The notes below the pieces were generated by a model that was not told where the DNA came from, did not search any database, and saw only the letters and a list, made by a program, of their open reading frames with translations. A stretch of DNA of 64,000 nt from Anseranas semipalmata (lineage: Eukaryota > Chordata > Aves > Anseriformes > Anseranatidae). The translations under genes were made by a program, and so were the position numbers. The stretch spans positions 324,968 to 388,967 of the forward strand of contig VXAA01003984.1 in NCBI GenBank assembly GCA_013399115.1, written 5' to 3'. This document shows positions 23,773 to 36,150 of the stretch, one piece after another. Positions within the stretch are counted from its first letter, which is position 1, and the number at the start of each line of letters is the position of its first letter.

Positions 23773-25014
23773 CATGGAAGATGTCGTAAGTTGCCACTTA
23801 CAATTGAGACAAAGAATTCTCAGACTGTTGCGAGTACAATAAGAGTGCTTCTACACCATGGAGCCAGGCACCATTCTGAAAAAGAGAAAAATAAATTCTT
23901 AAAAGAAGAAAGTATTTTGTCTTTTTTATCTTTTCGTAGGCCTTAGCCAGCAGTAACGTTCAGGAAAAGCACAAACATCACAAAAAATGGATACCCCAAA
24001 ACACCTGATTAAGCCATCCCCATACAGAGGAAAGACTATGTTTGTGGGAAATCCTCACAATATTTGTTTAATTTTAAATTGTGGTGAAATTATGTCTACC
24101 ATTGTTGCTTTTCTAGAAAGTAAGAACAGAAAAAGAAAGGATAATAGACTAAAAAAATCAAATTTTTAAGAAGCAGGTATGATAACTGTATAACTTTTTT
24201 TGGTTTTGTTTTCACTGACACAGGAAAAAATGCAGACAAGTGTTTTCTACCAAAAAATCTGAGTGCTCAGATGTTTAAAAAATGTTTTGATGAAAATGCT
24301 CTAACCAGATCAAGAGCCTACATTTTAGTGATATATTTAGTACTTTCAAATCCCTTCCTTGAAAAGATATTTTCTGTTCCACTCTGTATGCAGAGATACG
24401 CATAGGAGAATGAAACATTATTGCATGGCATATATAAAATAAATGAAACAGCATGTCCATATTTAATGCATATTTGAAGGAGGTGCAATTCAGGCAGTAA
24501 AGACTATACCTATACTTATAAATGAAACAGGGTCAAAACACAGGTTTAAGCACTGGTACTTGATCACTTATACTGTTGAATTTTTGTCTTGCTTGCAGAC
24601 CAGGTTTGGCTTGCTCTGAGCAGCACTCTCCCAGGCAATCCCCAGACAGGGGTTCACAGGCAAGCGAAAGAGATTGTTCCCGGAAGGCAGCATGGGCAAG
24701 GCCACCCTATATTAGCGAAGGCACAGAGGTGCAAGAATCTTAAGAGGTAAGTTCTCAATAACACATAATTTGTCCTCGTCCTTATCCTCTCTAATTTATG
24801 ATTGCCATAGGGACAATAATTTAAAGTTCATCCAGGCCATCAATGGCCAAGAATTGTGCCACTTCTTATGGGGATGAGCCAACAGCTGTCAAGAGGCAAG
24901 GTATCCGTCCTGGTGTGAGGCTGAGATCCTAAATACGTGCACTCTGAAATGGCAGCAAGACGGCCAGACCCTAGTACTGTCACAGCTGTCACCAGCCTGC
25001 TCTGTCACTGCAGG
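23773..25014. other. Unassigned sequence, GC rising to the right
   Basis: Sequence to about 24580 is AT-rich. From about 24600 onward GC and isolated CpGs rise modestly. No element or gene was recognised. Confidence 0.45.
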
Positions 25015-25032
25015 TGACCTGACCTGACCTCA
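25015..25032 (+). promoter_or_regulatory. Tandem TGACC units (nuclear-receptor-like half-sites)
   Basis: TGACCTGACCTGACCTCA repeats TGACC with a five-base period. Each TGACCT is the reverse of an AGGTCA half-site, but successive half-sites overlap by one base, which differs from the DR1-DR5 spacings real receptors use. It may be simple slippage. It sits inside a locally GC-rich patch (about 24940-25110). Confidence 0.3.
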
Positions 25033-27525
25033 CCCTGCTCCTCCACAGCAGCGGCTGTGCTGCTGCTTCGCTTTGCAGGGCTGCGTTGTCCCCAGACTCG
25101 GCCAGCGCCTACCCTCCTGTTTGCACCCATTTAGTTAAACCACTGCATATCATCTTGTAGATACTCCTCTTCCCTGCTGAAGATCACTAATTTGTTCAAT
25201 GAGTGTAAACCTAAATCTTCAGTGAAGTTTAACATTGGTTTATTTCAGAAGAAATCTATTTGTAACTGATTTCAGGAGAAAGCTTCATTAAAATGAACAT
25301 ATTTGACTCTGCAGCCTTTTGCATCAGTTCAACTAATCTGAGTTCAAATGAAACCTGAAATTAAACCATAACAATTTCTAAAGTGCTTATCAACAGGAGT
25401 ATGAATGTGAGCATTTGATCCTGGATAAAACTCTGAACACCCCTCTGAGCTGGGATCTATTCAGGACAGGACCGAGCTGTAGAATACTTGATTACAGAAA
25501 ACTTTTCAAACCTAAACATAATCAAACTTCAGAAAATTGGTAAAGGCAGACAATATTTTTACATCTGCAAATTGGCAATGTTCAGTCTCTGTAGGGTGTA
25601 TATTTAAGCCAAAATTATCTAAAATCTCCTCTGCAACGTAACATCAAAAGTCAAGAGGTTGCATCCTAACAGTCCATTCTTCTGTGGACTTTTAGTCTTT
25701 CCTCCTCAGTGTAACACTGGTACTTTCTGGTTACGTATTAAGTGGCTGGACTTGCAGTTTTCATGAGTTGTTCTCTTACCCTCTCTGATCTTGCTTCTCT
25801 CTCTCAGCTCTAAAATGAGACCACATTTCCCTTCTGATTGTTTCTGCTGTTGTTACTGTTAACATTTGTTTTCGTCGAACAATATCAAGGAATATGTGGA
25901 AAATCAATGTTTAATAAGTTACAGTAATGTTTTCAATTTCCTGTCATCTGCTCTAATGTACATGTGTACCCTGTCATTTCTCATCACTTTCTAAATCCAT
26001 CTTGTTATCAGCTAGGTATAACTTAATGTACAGCTAACTCTTTCCTGGGTGACCTTAAAGCATACACTACTGGGGATGCTTCGTGGAAGAGTCATTCTTT
26101 CTTTGCAGCGGAGGTGACAGAGGGAACAGCTTGGAAGCAGCACCACAAAGCTTCAGCAAAGACTTTCACACTTGGGTAAATGTCCTGGGGAAGAAAAAAA
26201 AACAAAACTAAAACTATTTAGGCAGAAGAAATTCATTATGCCTGCAACAGTGCGATCATGGTGTGTCAAAGAGACTTTTTGCTTGCTTCTGTGTCACAAA
26301 AGCAGAGTCCTAAGTCTGAATCAGACTGTCTTACAGCGCTGTCTGTGGATCCGACATTTAACATTTATTACTGTTACTTTGCTATAACATTTTCTCTACA
26401 GTGAGTTAACTGACTGACAGAAAAGTATGAAGAAATGAGGCTGTGCTGATTTATTTCAATGTTTACTCTCCTACAAAGTCCGTGCTTTAAGAAGGTGCTT
26501 GATGTAACAAAAGCTACAGGCAGGATACAAAGGAGAGGGTACTGCATTGCTATGGTGCGAAGAGGAAAAAGTAAGGAGAGCAGCAGGAGGGAAAATGGAT
26601 TAAGAGGAATTTCATTGTCCTGAGGAGATTAATCCAGTCATTTGCCCACATCCAGAGTTCTGTCAGTCATATTTGGATATTGCTATAATGTCAGTTCACT
26701 TAGACCAGTACAAGTCTGCTGTGGAGAGCAAACTCTAAACACAGAGCAAGTGACGCAGGGCTGCAGATCTCCTGAACAAGAGTCCTTGGCTCAGGTCTCC
26801 ACCACTTGAAAGTTTCACAGGCTGGTCACCGCAGGTCATTCAGTCTCACCAGGCCCAACAGGATGCCCTATAAAAAAGGATGGTGGCACCCAAATGGTGA
26901 TGCTGGCACTCAGCCCATAGTCTACAGATTCAGCCAGACACTTTCTACTTTTGGTTGTGCTTCCTCTTTTTTTTTTTTTTTTTTTTATATTTCCTTCTTC
27001 TTTTTAATAGCTTTAAATAGTAATTGCTGGAGCATGCAAATGACTGTCTACCCAGATGCGTTAAAGTCTTAGGTCAGCCTTTTTGCATGCATAAAGACCA
27101 GATTTAGTGAGGACTTGAGAGACGGAAGAGGCAAGGAAAAAGCAAATGTGGGGACGAGGGCCAACCCACTCATCCCGATCCTGAAGACACTGAAAAGACG
27201 GTGAACTCCCACGTAGATTTCTGCATTCAATTCATTACCAGTTGGTACTTAGAGATAACATTATGGAAGTTTTTGTTTCTCTGCTTGGCTTTAATTGCCT
27301 TCCTTATTAGGATTTATCTTTCTGATACGGCAAAATATTGTTTCAATAGATGCTGCAACGTTATGCAGAAGGAGTAGAAAATTATTTCCCATAGAAAATT
27401 ATTAATGAATGTTTACGAGTTTCAGTGCTAGCAATTTAAAGGGCTCAGAAGATACCTTTCTTGAGAGCTCAATTCAAAACGATAGATGTTTGGTTTAAAA
27501 TAAACTAAGCTACATGTTTGGGGTT
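25033..27525. other. Unassigned sequence
   Basis: A T20 run lies at 26967-26986. Nothing else was recognised in about 2.5 kb; short frames at 26172 and 26806 have no family resemblance. Confidence 0.5.
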
Positions 27526-27600
27526 TTCGTTCTTTCTTTCTTTCTTTCTTTTTTTGTTTCTGTCTTTCTTTCTTTCTTTCTTTCTTTCTTTTTTTCCTTC
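27526..27600 (+). repeat. (TTTC)n tetranucleotide microsatellite
   Basis: Two blocks of TTTC units, broken near 27550-27562 by a T run and a GTTTCTGTC insertion. Both strands read as low-complexity frames (Phe/Leu/Ser on +, Lys/Glu/Arg on -). Confidence 0.95.
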
Positions 27601-27774
27601 CTCTGGAATATATGAGACTGTTCTTCAAATACTCACTAATCTAACCAATTTTGCATTGAATCATGAATGCATTTTAATTCACTATTCAAATTGTTGTAGC
27701 AATGAATATTTTTGCATCTCTAGCAATATGTTAAAAGAGGGCTTTTTGCTGCTTTAAAAAAAAAAAAACAAAAA

Positions 27775-27960
27775 ACTTTGCAAATTCTTTATACAGTCTG
27801 ATTAAAATCCAATTAATTACAAACACAATTAAACCTCTCCACCACAGTTTGCAGAAGAGGGCTGATGAAAGTAAAGTTGTCAATCAAAGATCCAATAGGG
27901 AGCAGTAACTTGTCATCTCCATAACTTTCAGCCAGTAAAAATGTGAAGCTAAAAAACGAC
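27775..27960. promoter_or_regulatory. Possible enhancer-like element
   Basis: A CCAATTAATTAC homeodomain target is followed by TGTCAATCAA (PBX/MEIS-like) and ATCAAAG (TCF/LEF core, 27883-27889), then CCAATAGGG. The left side has GCAAATTCTTTAT, a degenerate POU-type word. Motif density and lack of repeats suggest, but do not prove, regulatory function. Confidence 0.25.
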
Positions 27961-28442
27961 ATTAACAGTGCATTGCCATATGCAAGTTTATTAGGAAATA
28001 TCTCACTTCTTTGATTGTTGTTCTGCTTATCATCAGATCATACAATTTTGTTTATATGGCACCTTTCTTGACAAAGTTATCCCAAGGCATTCACAATAAT
28101 AAATATACATATAATAAAAAGGCAGTTAAAATACAATAAAAGGCAAATTAAACATTAATGTACAATCCAATCTTATTGCAAAATCAGTGCTGCCAAAGAA
28201 CAATTTGATGGCACCCAAACTTTTTTTAAATTCTTTTTATTGGTATTCTGAAATTTTATAAAACCAATAAAACACATAACCACAATAAATAACAAATAGA
28301 GAATATGCACAATATACATCAGAATTTCCCCTGGTCCAGATTGTCAATCAGCATAAATCAGCATTGTCTTGCTGACTTCCATGAAGCTATAACAAATAAT
28401 GCTTACTGGAGATTGGGTCCATTGCACTTTGACTTAAAACTG
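27961..28442. other. Unassigned sequence, A-rich in part
   Basis: The part at about 28090-28150 is A-rich (AATAATAAATATAC and AATACAATAAAAGGC words) and could be an old retroposon tail, but no family was recognised. Confidence 0.4.
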
Positions 28443-28480
28443 AAAACAAAACAAAACAAAACAAACAGCAACAACAACAA
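28443..28480 (+). repeat. (AAAAC)n / (CAA)n microsatellite
   Basis: Four AAAAC units pass into CAACAACAACAA. Confidence 0.9.
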
Positions 28481-29441
28481 ACCCACCAGATTATCCTCCC
28501 TGTCATTTGATGGTTTGGTGTTGATATTGTGAGGGGATTATGTCCTTGTTTCTTTACTGACAACACTGAAGGTTCCCCAGAGGGTCTATGTGAAACTTTT
28601 CCTCCAGAGGACAAAAAGTAGGAGTAAACTTCCTTTTTATGGGATAATCTAGGGTAAAATCAGCCTGAGGATACACTGTTTACGAATCCCATCTCCCTGT
28701 GTAACAGCAACTTGGAGATGCTTCAAGGAAAGAAACTCAGTCACTACGTCTACTTTACACTGGCCATGTAACACCCAGCTGCAATAGGTGGGGACAGCCA
28801 GGCCTGATGCACAGCCATTTGCACTCTAAAAATCACATAAAAGGAAAGACTTCACTGGGGATTTGCCTGGGTATCCAAGCTAGGTTTCTGTGGATTGACC
28901 TCAAGATGTCTTAGGCTGAAAATTTGTCCTCAAGCTTCGTTTCTGGCTTGCTTTTACACAAGAACTTAGCAGAGACAAATTCACCAAATCCCCCATTGCT
29001 CGTATTTCTCATGCTGACCTCAAACTCACTAGAGGAAGCTGTCCTCTGCCATCTTTGAAATTGCTTACTCCCCTGCCCCTTTTATCTTGCCCCTGTCCCT
29101 ACTCCACCTTTTTGTCTTTCGGGGATGGAACTACAGCAAAATGAACATGATTAAACCCAGTTCATCCTACAGAAGACCATAGCTTATGTCACATGCTCTA
29201 GGGCCATTAGAAATGATAGTTCAGCATAGAGGACAAACTCATCAGAACTGTTAAAGGAAGGACAACCTTGGGCATCTCTGCTGCTTGACTACTCTGTAGG
29301 CAACCAGCACCTACAGGACTTGGTTGCTGGAGGCTATCTATACTAGTAACTGAGAAGGGACTGGGACATAGTCACGGGTGAGCTGCCAGGCAGATAGCCT
29401 ATGCTTGAGAAAATATGAAAATCTTAGTCTAAAACCTGTTA
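28481..29441. other. Unassigned sequence
   Basis: I see no gene or element in this kilobase. Confidence 0.4.
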
Positions 29442-29466
29442 AAATAAATAAATAAATAAATAAACA
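29442..29466 (+). repeat. (AAAT)n microsatellite
   Basis: About five tandem AAAT units ending in AAACAAACC. Confidence 0.9.
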
Positions 29467-29814
29467 AACCAGTTTGGAATGGCTAAGCACATTCATTTGC
29501 TTATCTCTGAAGGCAAGTGGACTTTAGTGTTAAGTATGCCTCTGAATATTTTTTCTTAATACTGATAATCTTAAGCACATATTTGTTTGGTTCCAAATGG
29601 CTGGCCTTAGCCACTTCTGGATGTATCCACAGAAATCAACAGCAAGATTCACTTTAGCAAATTTTGGCTTCAACATCTCATCTAGTTACTAGAGACTTCC
29701 TGTGTACTGAGTGCAGAGAACCAGGGCATGGTTTGTTTGATTTGTCTCAGAGAGCCGTTTTAGGGTGAGGTGAAGCTTATCTGTATGAGTTCCTGCTTTC
29801 TGTTTTCTGTCATT

Positions 29815-29833
29815 CCCCCCCCCCCCCCCCCCC
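29815..29833 (+). repeat. Poly-C run (C19)
   Basis: Nineteen consecutive C bases followed directly by five A bases. Such runs are unusual in this AT-rich setting and are prone to length errors in sequencing; the complementary G19 could form a G-quadruplex. Confidence 0.9.
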
Positions 29834-32789
29834 AAAAAGGCAATCTATAAAGACTATAAAGGGGATCCAGTGTAAGTGACTCGTGATGTTTACTTTTAAC
29901 CAGTATCTTCATCTTGTACTGTGTAAAGATGGGGAGGAGTCAATATTCTTGCCAAAGACACAGTGTTTTTTTATCCAGAAATTTCTCTGCTCCAGCCCTT
30001 AGGCAGTCTCTCATCCCCATGCCTTTTAAACAAAAGGATGTCACTTTTCACTAGTGGCTAATTCAGTTGTGAGGCAAAGCGAGTGACTGGGAAGGGTGTA
30101 ATAATTACAGCACAATGCGATGATCCTCTGGTGTATTCCCTGCAGAAGTATGATCTCAGAATTTCTGCGAGGCCCTCTTCAAGTAATTACTGTCAATTCA
30201 TGCTTATCTGCCAGCTCTCTCACCAGGTTTTCTTTTCCTTGCCTTCCTTAGTGAAGACTCTGAGTCTGACAAAAGGAGCCATTTGTCAAGGAGCCAGCAA
30301 GCCAACTTTTCTGTCCCTTTCTTTGCTGAAATTATGCTAGAGATTATAGTCCAGCCTGGACCAATATGTACCTTATCATCTAAATAATAGAGCATATAAT
30401 AATCAGTGTTAAATGGACTTTAGTGGTAGCAGATACAGATATGTCATTCAGCAGAGGGCTGCTGGCCACTTCTGGACATCTTCATTTCAAAGATCAGAAA
30501 TCACAGAGGGCTTCTGAATAGATCACCAAGGCTGATCAAGTAATTGCAGATTCTGTAGTTGTAACAAACCTCAAACAAATTTTGAAGAATAAACATAGCT
30601 GCTTCTCCTTAGGGACCATACTGGAAGTGATGAGTGCCTTCAGGATATCTTCCCAAAGGCAAGCATTGCTTACCCGTAAGACATCAAGGGAGAGGTTTCC
30701 CTGAGCTTCCACAGCGATGACACTGGCGTCAGCCAGGCTGTCTTCAGTTAGCCTCCCAGGCTTTGGACAGGGGAGCCTCTACTTAAAGCTTGCATATGGG
30801 CCTAGTTTAGGCAGTAACAAATTCAAATCCTCAAGTGACTAAGTAGGTAGGAATTCCTAATCCAATCACTACATCAGTTAATTTTAAGCTCTTGAATGGA
30901 AAATGGAGTTGGCTCAGACCACCTGTGAAGGTAGTAAAAGGGACCACCATTTAGAGGGTTTTACTATCTAGTACTGCAAGCAGCAATTCTACAGTCAGGA
31001 AAACATCATCCGGTGTATTCAGGTGCTTGCAATAAGATCACAAGGGTTGTCTGATGACAATTTATTTGAACGAAAATTCCCATCTTCATTTCTTAGACTA
31101 CAGGGCAAACACAAAACTGTTAAATTGACTGAAAGTCTGCATGATTGGGATTCTGACCACAAATTGTCTTCTAATTTCTGATTTCAGTGTGAGCACTGAA
31201 AAGTGATTCACCCTACAAATCAAGTGAACTTTGGAATCCATCCTCACTGTTTTGGTACTTGTGGAGCTGTTGTGATGCAGAACACAACCAGACATAGGAC
31301 TCACGTGTCCTGCTACAAAGCCAGGCCCTCACAAATGTCCATGCCTACTAGGGTTGCAGTTTGGCATTTATACATCGTCGTTCAAGAGATTGCTTCTATT
31401 TCCTAAAGTGCAATATTCACCGTCTCTTGCAGAGTGTCAGTCTTCAATACATAGGAGAAACAAAGTGAGACACATAAAGAATTATGTAGTGAAGAAATTT
31501 TATTTATGTTAGTGTTTTAAGCATAATCTTGCTTTCAAGGCCACACATACAACATGTGAGGGGCAAAATAACAATGAAATGGAACAAAGGTAGAGCTCTT
31601 CAGTCTGACAATTTGAAGATGGTGCTTTAGCTTTCTCAGATGCTGGCATTTGCCTCAGGATTTGGGCTTATTATGGGCCTGAGTTGGCTGCCAAAGGACA
31701 GATATGAAACAACTGTCTTCCCCATACCAGTTCCTCCAATCCGTACAGTCTCTCTGGAGGACAGCTCCTTTGTGTGTTTGTTTTTTTTTTCCCTCTTTCT
31801 CCCCCGGCACTGGCAGTTCACCCAATAACTTACTTGCTACCATATTTTTTAATTTCTGAGTCTTTTGGTGGCTGAAGAAATTCAGCAATACCCTCTGAGG
31901 ACTTACACAAACATGTCACTTCTTTGCAAAGCATCCCCTGATTTTGTCAGCTGCATGAGCTAATGCCAGTGAAACTCCAGTGCTTTGGAAGAAAATCCAG
32001 GGGCACCTTGAGGGTTTTATTTTTTATTTTTTTGTAAAGTTCAAGATGATTAATTATATGGGACTCAAGATATGTAAAAGTTATCCAAGTTTTCACCATT
32101 AATCACATAAATGAACAGAAAATAATTAGTTCGTAGTGACTTTCTGGCTTATTATAATCAGCCCAACTCAAATCGACTTAGCCCAGAGAGCCAAATATAG
32201 CAAGGAAAAAACCTTGAGGCATTTTTTCGCTATGTGTTGCCTGTTATCACACAGTGAGGTTTCTGTTCAAATGATGTGCCTTATTAAGGCAGGCAAAACC
32301 CATTTAAACAATGTATCAGAAATGCAGACAAGCTGCAGAAAAATACATGTATAAAGGGTATATTTTTCTTGAAATATATTGATGGCTAAGCCTGCTAAAA
32401 CTTTAGAAAATGTGTTTTCTAAAGCACTGACATTATGTTTTTCTAGTAATACAATTGGCTTTTTTTTCCTTTTCTTTGCAGTCACTTCTCTCCCCTCTTC
32501 CTTCTTCTTGTAATGGGCTTGAAGAATGGCAATTATTCCCTTTTATTTTACTGGCTTAAACCATGTGCTTATTAGAATAAATGTTATCATTATCCTTTTT
32601 ATTTTATGATTATTAATTTTTTATTTGATTGCCAATACTTTTACTGTAGGCTTAAAGTCTTGAATATTACATGTGATAGAACAATAATAAAATGGAAAGG
32701 CTTGGATATGATTCTTTCTTTTTCTTAATAAATATAATTTTAATTCTTAAGAGTTCTATTCTAGAGGTAGGTACCCCTCAATTAAATTT
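29834..32789. other. Unassigned sequence
   Basis: About 3 kb without recognised gene or mobile element. Opposing short frames near 31636-31888 overlap each other and resemble no family. A poly-T run lies near 31780. A textbook pyrimidine tract plus TTTGCAG acceptor occurs at about 32461-32481, again with no convincing exon after it. Confidence 0.45.
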
Positions 32790-32821
32790 ACAATTAATTC
32801 ACAATTTAAATTGTTAATTGT
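32790..32821. repeat. Nested AT-rich palindromes
   Basis: A perfect 14-base palindrome, ACAATTTAAATTGT (32801-32814), lies inside a second inverted pair, ACAATTAA (32790-32797) and TTAATTGT (32814-32821). It falls in a very AT-rich 250-bp stretch, so chance is a fair explanation. Confidence 0.75.
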
Positions 32822-34792
32822 TCTGGCATCTATAGGAATTTGAGACCTCAGTATCTTTGGTATTTTGACCATTTGCATGATACCAAATTCTACTTCAGAT
32901 ATTTATGTCTGAAAGTTTGGACATCATGCTGTCAGCAGACTGCTGAGACAGATATCTTGTCAGATGGGTTTCACAGCCAGCACGCTTAAGTAAGTGATAA
33001 ACTTAGGGGTATGTAAGAGGGTTGTCTGTGTCACACGTCACCAGGACTGTGATGTTGAGTCCGGAAATGTGCATAATCACACTAAGATGGGGGCCCAGGA
33101 CTTCCGCTGGTGTCACTAGTAAAGAGGCAAGGCTCACAGGAACATCAGATACTTCCTGATAGCTTTTTGCCATGTAACTTTACTTTGATGATGCAGCAAA
33201 CAAAATTTTCATGTTCTGAAATCTCAGTAGAACTTCAGCATGCAGGTCGGACAAATTAAATTAAAGGCCTTCTCTAAATGCAACACAGCTCAAAGGCAGA
33301 GACAAGATCTGGACAGAGTTGTCTTCCAAGCAACAGGAGCAAGTCAGTACCTGTGGACTCCAGCCTTACAGGATGATGGCACTGTGGAGGAGCACAGGTG
33401 GTCAGAACCTTCAGGTTCACCTTCTGCACAAAATTAACAAATAGGAACTTCATTGCAACTGCTTAACCTGTGCACCAGTACAGAAATAAGCCCATAAAAG
33501 AGATCATTAGATGACTCAGACTCCTTAAAATTATCTACCTCTCTTTTAAAAGCCTATTTTTAATCCCGTACAATGCAGATGTAATTGTTTCAACATGGCA
33601 TTAAAAACAAAGAACAAGGATCTACCTAAAGACAATGAGTTGAACAGGCAGCACCTTTGCTCAAGAAAGAATAGTCTTACCCTTCCCTATCTTGAATTCG
33701 GTACTTTCACCCTAAAATAGGCCTCAGAGCCCTTTCAAAAGTAAGAGCTGGGCTCAATGCATTTAAATTATCATTGGTAGTAAGACGTGCATACAAGCCC
33801 AGTTTTAGTGTGGTCACCCAAAAAATAAAAATATGCAGTTAGGTTCCCTCTTAACTTGGTGAGATCTTCCCATTTCTGAGAGTTGGATTAGGATCTCAGC
33901 CCAAACTTTGCTGAGGAGAACAAATACATAAGCACTCCAGTAGCTGGAAATAGCAACCAAATTATAGAACGTAGAGAAATGACAGGATGCATTTGAGAAA
34001 GTGAGCAGCAGTGGATGCTTGGAAGAAAAGAGTATGTGGGATGATGTAAGAACAGCAAATCTCTTGTGACACTCAATGCCATTCCAAGAGTTAAGAGATT
34101 TTAGGGACCTCTGGAAATGGAAGTTACACCTAGCTGTGGAAGATGCTCATTAATCAAAGAGTCATGACTGAATGCAGAGCTCTCACTAAATTTGTATTCC
34201 CAACAGGAAACACCTAATAGATAATATCAAGACATACTTTTTTTTCCTCTTTCTTTCTTAATTCTGTGATAAACCAGGTAACAATGACTGCAGAACCACA
34301 GCCAAACCAAGAAAGATTGCTTAACTATTTCTGAGAGAGACATTCCAATCTAAATTGCTATTTCTGTTCGTGTTCATCCCTCGATCCATGTCATGGCATC
34401 TCAAAAAGCTTTGCAACACTCTGGGTATGGTAGCAGACAATTAGGCAATGCCAGTGAAGATTCTCAGCTCTCTTACAGACCTATGTAACCTTGGCTTGGT
34501 TATATTGCCTTCCTGCTTTTGTACTCATGTTTTGTCTGCTCAGGCTGAATTCTTCTATGCAATGCTAGCCTGTTACAACATTTGCACAATCCCTAGTACA
34601 AAAGCAACTATGAAACAGCTGGAGCCCCTACCCACCAATAATATAAATAATAATAGAATTCTTTTTCTCTCAACAGCAATGCACATGCATCAAACAGGGT
34701 CATAACATAAAGATTTGTAATAAAATACTAATAATAAAAAATGAAATACTATTGGTAATAAACCATCTCTTCAAGTTTTCTCTTTTACAGGA
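32822..34792. other. Unassigned sequence
   Basis: I see no gene, SINE or LINE words. Frames are short and unremarkable. Confidence 0.45.
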
Positions 34793-34829
34793 CATGTGTG
34801 TTTGTGTGTTGGTGAATGTGTGTGTGTGT
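34793..34829 (+). repeat. (TG)n microsatellite, interrupted
   Basis: TG units broken by TTGGTGAA, with the longest pure run at 34817-34828. Confidence 0.85.
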
Positions 34830-35312
34830 CCCAAACATAACAGAGCCAAATTAAATTTTGCATATTATATCAAAACAAGTGCAATCACAGTAACCATTTA
34901 TTTCTCAGCATTTTCATTTCTTTTTTTAATGAACTTTCCCTGAGGACATTCTCACAATTGAACATTTATTTATTATAAGCAACAAAAAGAATTTTGATTG
35001 TTCCAGCTGTGGCAACGAAATATACTTTGATAAGCATACAGTACCGTAGATGAAAATAACAACACAAGTAAGTAATTAAAAGCTTTGGAATTTAAGGGTG
35101 AAATTCTCCACTGACATTTCTCTGTAGAATTTAATGTAGCTATGGTAGAGAATTGGGGCCTCAGAAAAAGAAGGAGCTCAGGAATGTTTGCCCTTATTTT
35201 TCCATTTCTCTAGAACAATTCCATTTTTTTCATCTTGGGCAAAAAGAGGTTCTGACTAATACGAAATCTCAGTCTACCTGGCTTGGAAGGCTGAAAATGT
35301 GGGAAGATAAAT
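34830..35312. other. Unassigned sequence
   Basis: A weakly self-complementary stretch at about 35096-35157 resembles one of the short sauropsid inverted-repeat elements, but too few bases pair to call it. Confidence 0.35.
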
Positions 35313-35362
35313 TACACAGACACAGACACAGACACACACACCAAAAAAATTTTTTTTTTCCA
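35313..35362 (+). repeat. (CACAGA)n / (CA)n repeat followed by A and T runs
   Basis: Three CACAGA units pass into CACACACA, then a run of A followed by a run of T (about 35344-35360). Confidence 0.85.
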
Positions 35363-35999
35363 TGTTTATACACACAGTGGAAACTGAAGAAACGGTGACA
35401 AAGAGCAGTGCCTTGCAGAGACAATCTACATTAGCTGCAAGACCAGCCATTTTTTTCTGGATGAGGACACACAAGCAAGTTGCCCTGGAGTAAAAAGTTC
35501 CTCTGCACCAGTTTATTCATAATGATTAGTGTTAGTTATGCTTTCACCTCATTGTGAATTAAAGGTGTTTGTACTTCTTTAAACTGTGGTGGAAAATGAT
35601 AATCTATTTCACATCCAGAAGCGGGATAAGAAGAAAGCATTGTAGCACACTGTGCATTTAAGCAGCACTATGTATGGAAATATCAGGCTATTAAGCGTTT
35701 GATTGTACATTACATGACTGCAAAAAAAAGTTCTTTTCATAGTACTGAAAAAAACATCACTTAAAAACATTTTTGAATATTGTGTTGCTGTTTTTTTATA
35801 TTGTGATTATCCAGTATATGAAGATTCATGTCCTAAGATTTCATAGACAGTTAATAAATAGTTAACAGCTTCCCTCTGATAAATGGCTCTTCAGCTGTTA
35901 TTTATTCTCCCTTGTAAGAATCAGAGATAATTTTTTTTATTTTTTTTTCTGTAGAAGTCAAATGCTATGGGATGGAGGACAGTGGTGGAAAACTTGTTA
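35363..35999. other. Unassigned AT-rich sequence
   Basis: Poly-T stretches near 35930-35948. No gene seen. Confidence 0.4.
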
Positions 36000-36150
36000 T
36001 TCATTCCCGCGTGGCAAGATCTAACAGATCATCCCTGATGAGAAACAATGCAAATTTCTCCCTGCCTTGATTATCCACTCTGGGTCACAGTAGTGCAGCT
36101 CTCATTTTTCTGATGTAAAATTTGGGGTCTGGATGGAAAGTTTTCTTCAT
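36000..36150. promoter_or_regulatory. Patch with a perfect POU octamer
   Basis: ATGCAAAT, the consensus octamer of POU factors such as OCT1/OCT4, is at 36048-36055. A GATTATCC word (OTX/GSC-like) follows about 20 bases later, and the neighbouring sequence is free of repeats. A perfect octamer is expected about twice in 64 kb by chance, so only the local context adds weight. Confidence 0.2.

Noticed and set aside
28040..28160. Possible retroposon with A-rich interior
   Set aside because: A-rich words alone; no SINE or LINE body recognised.
35096..35157. Possible second MITE-like palindromic element
   Set aside because: Only about six bases at the ends pair, and internal words are too diverged to assign.
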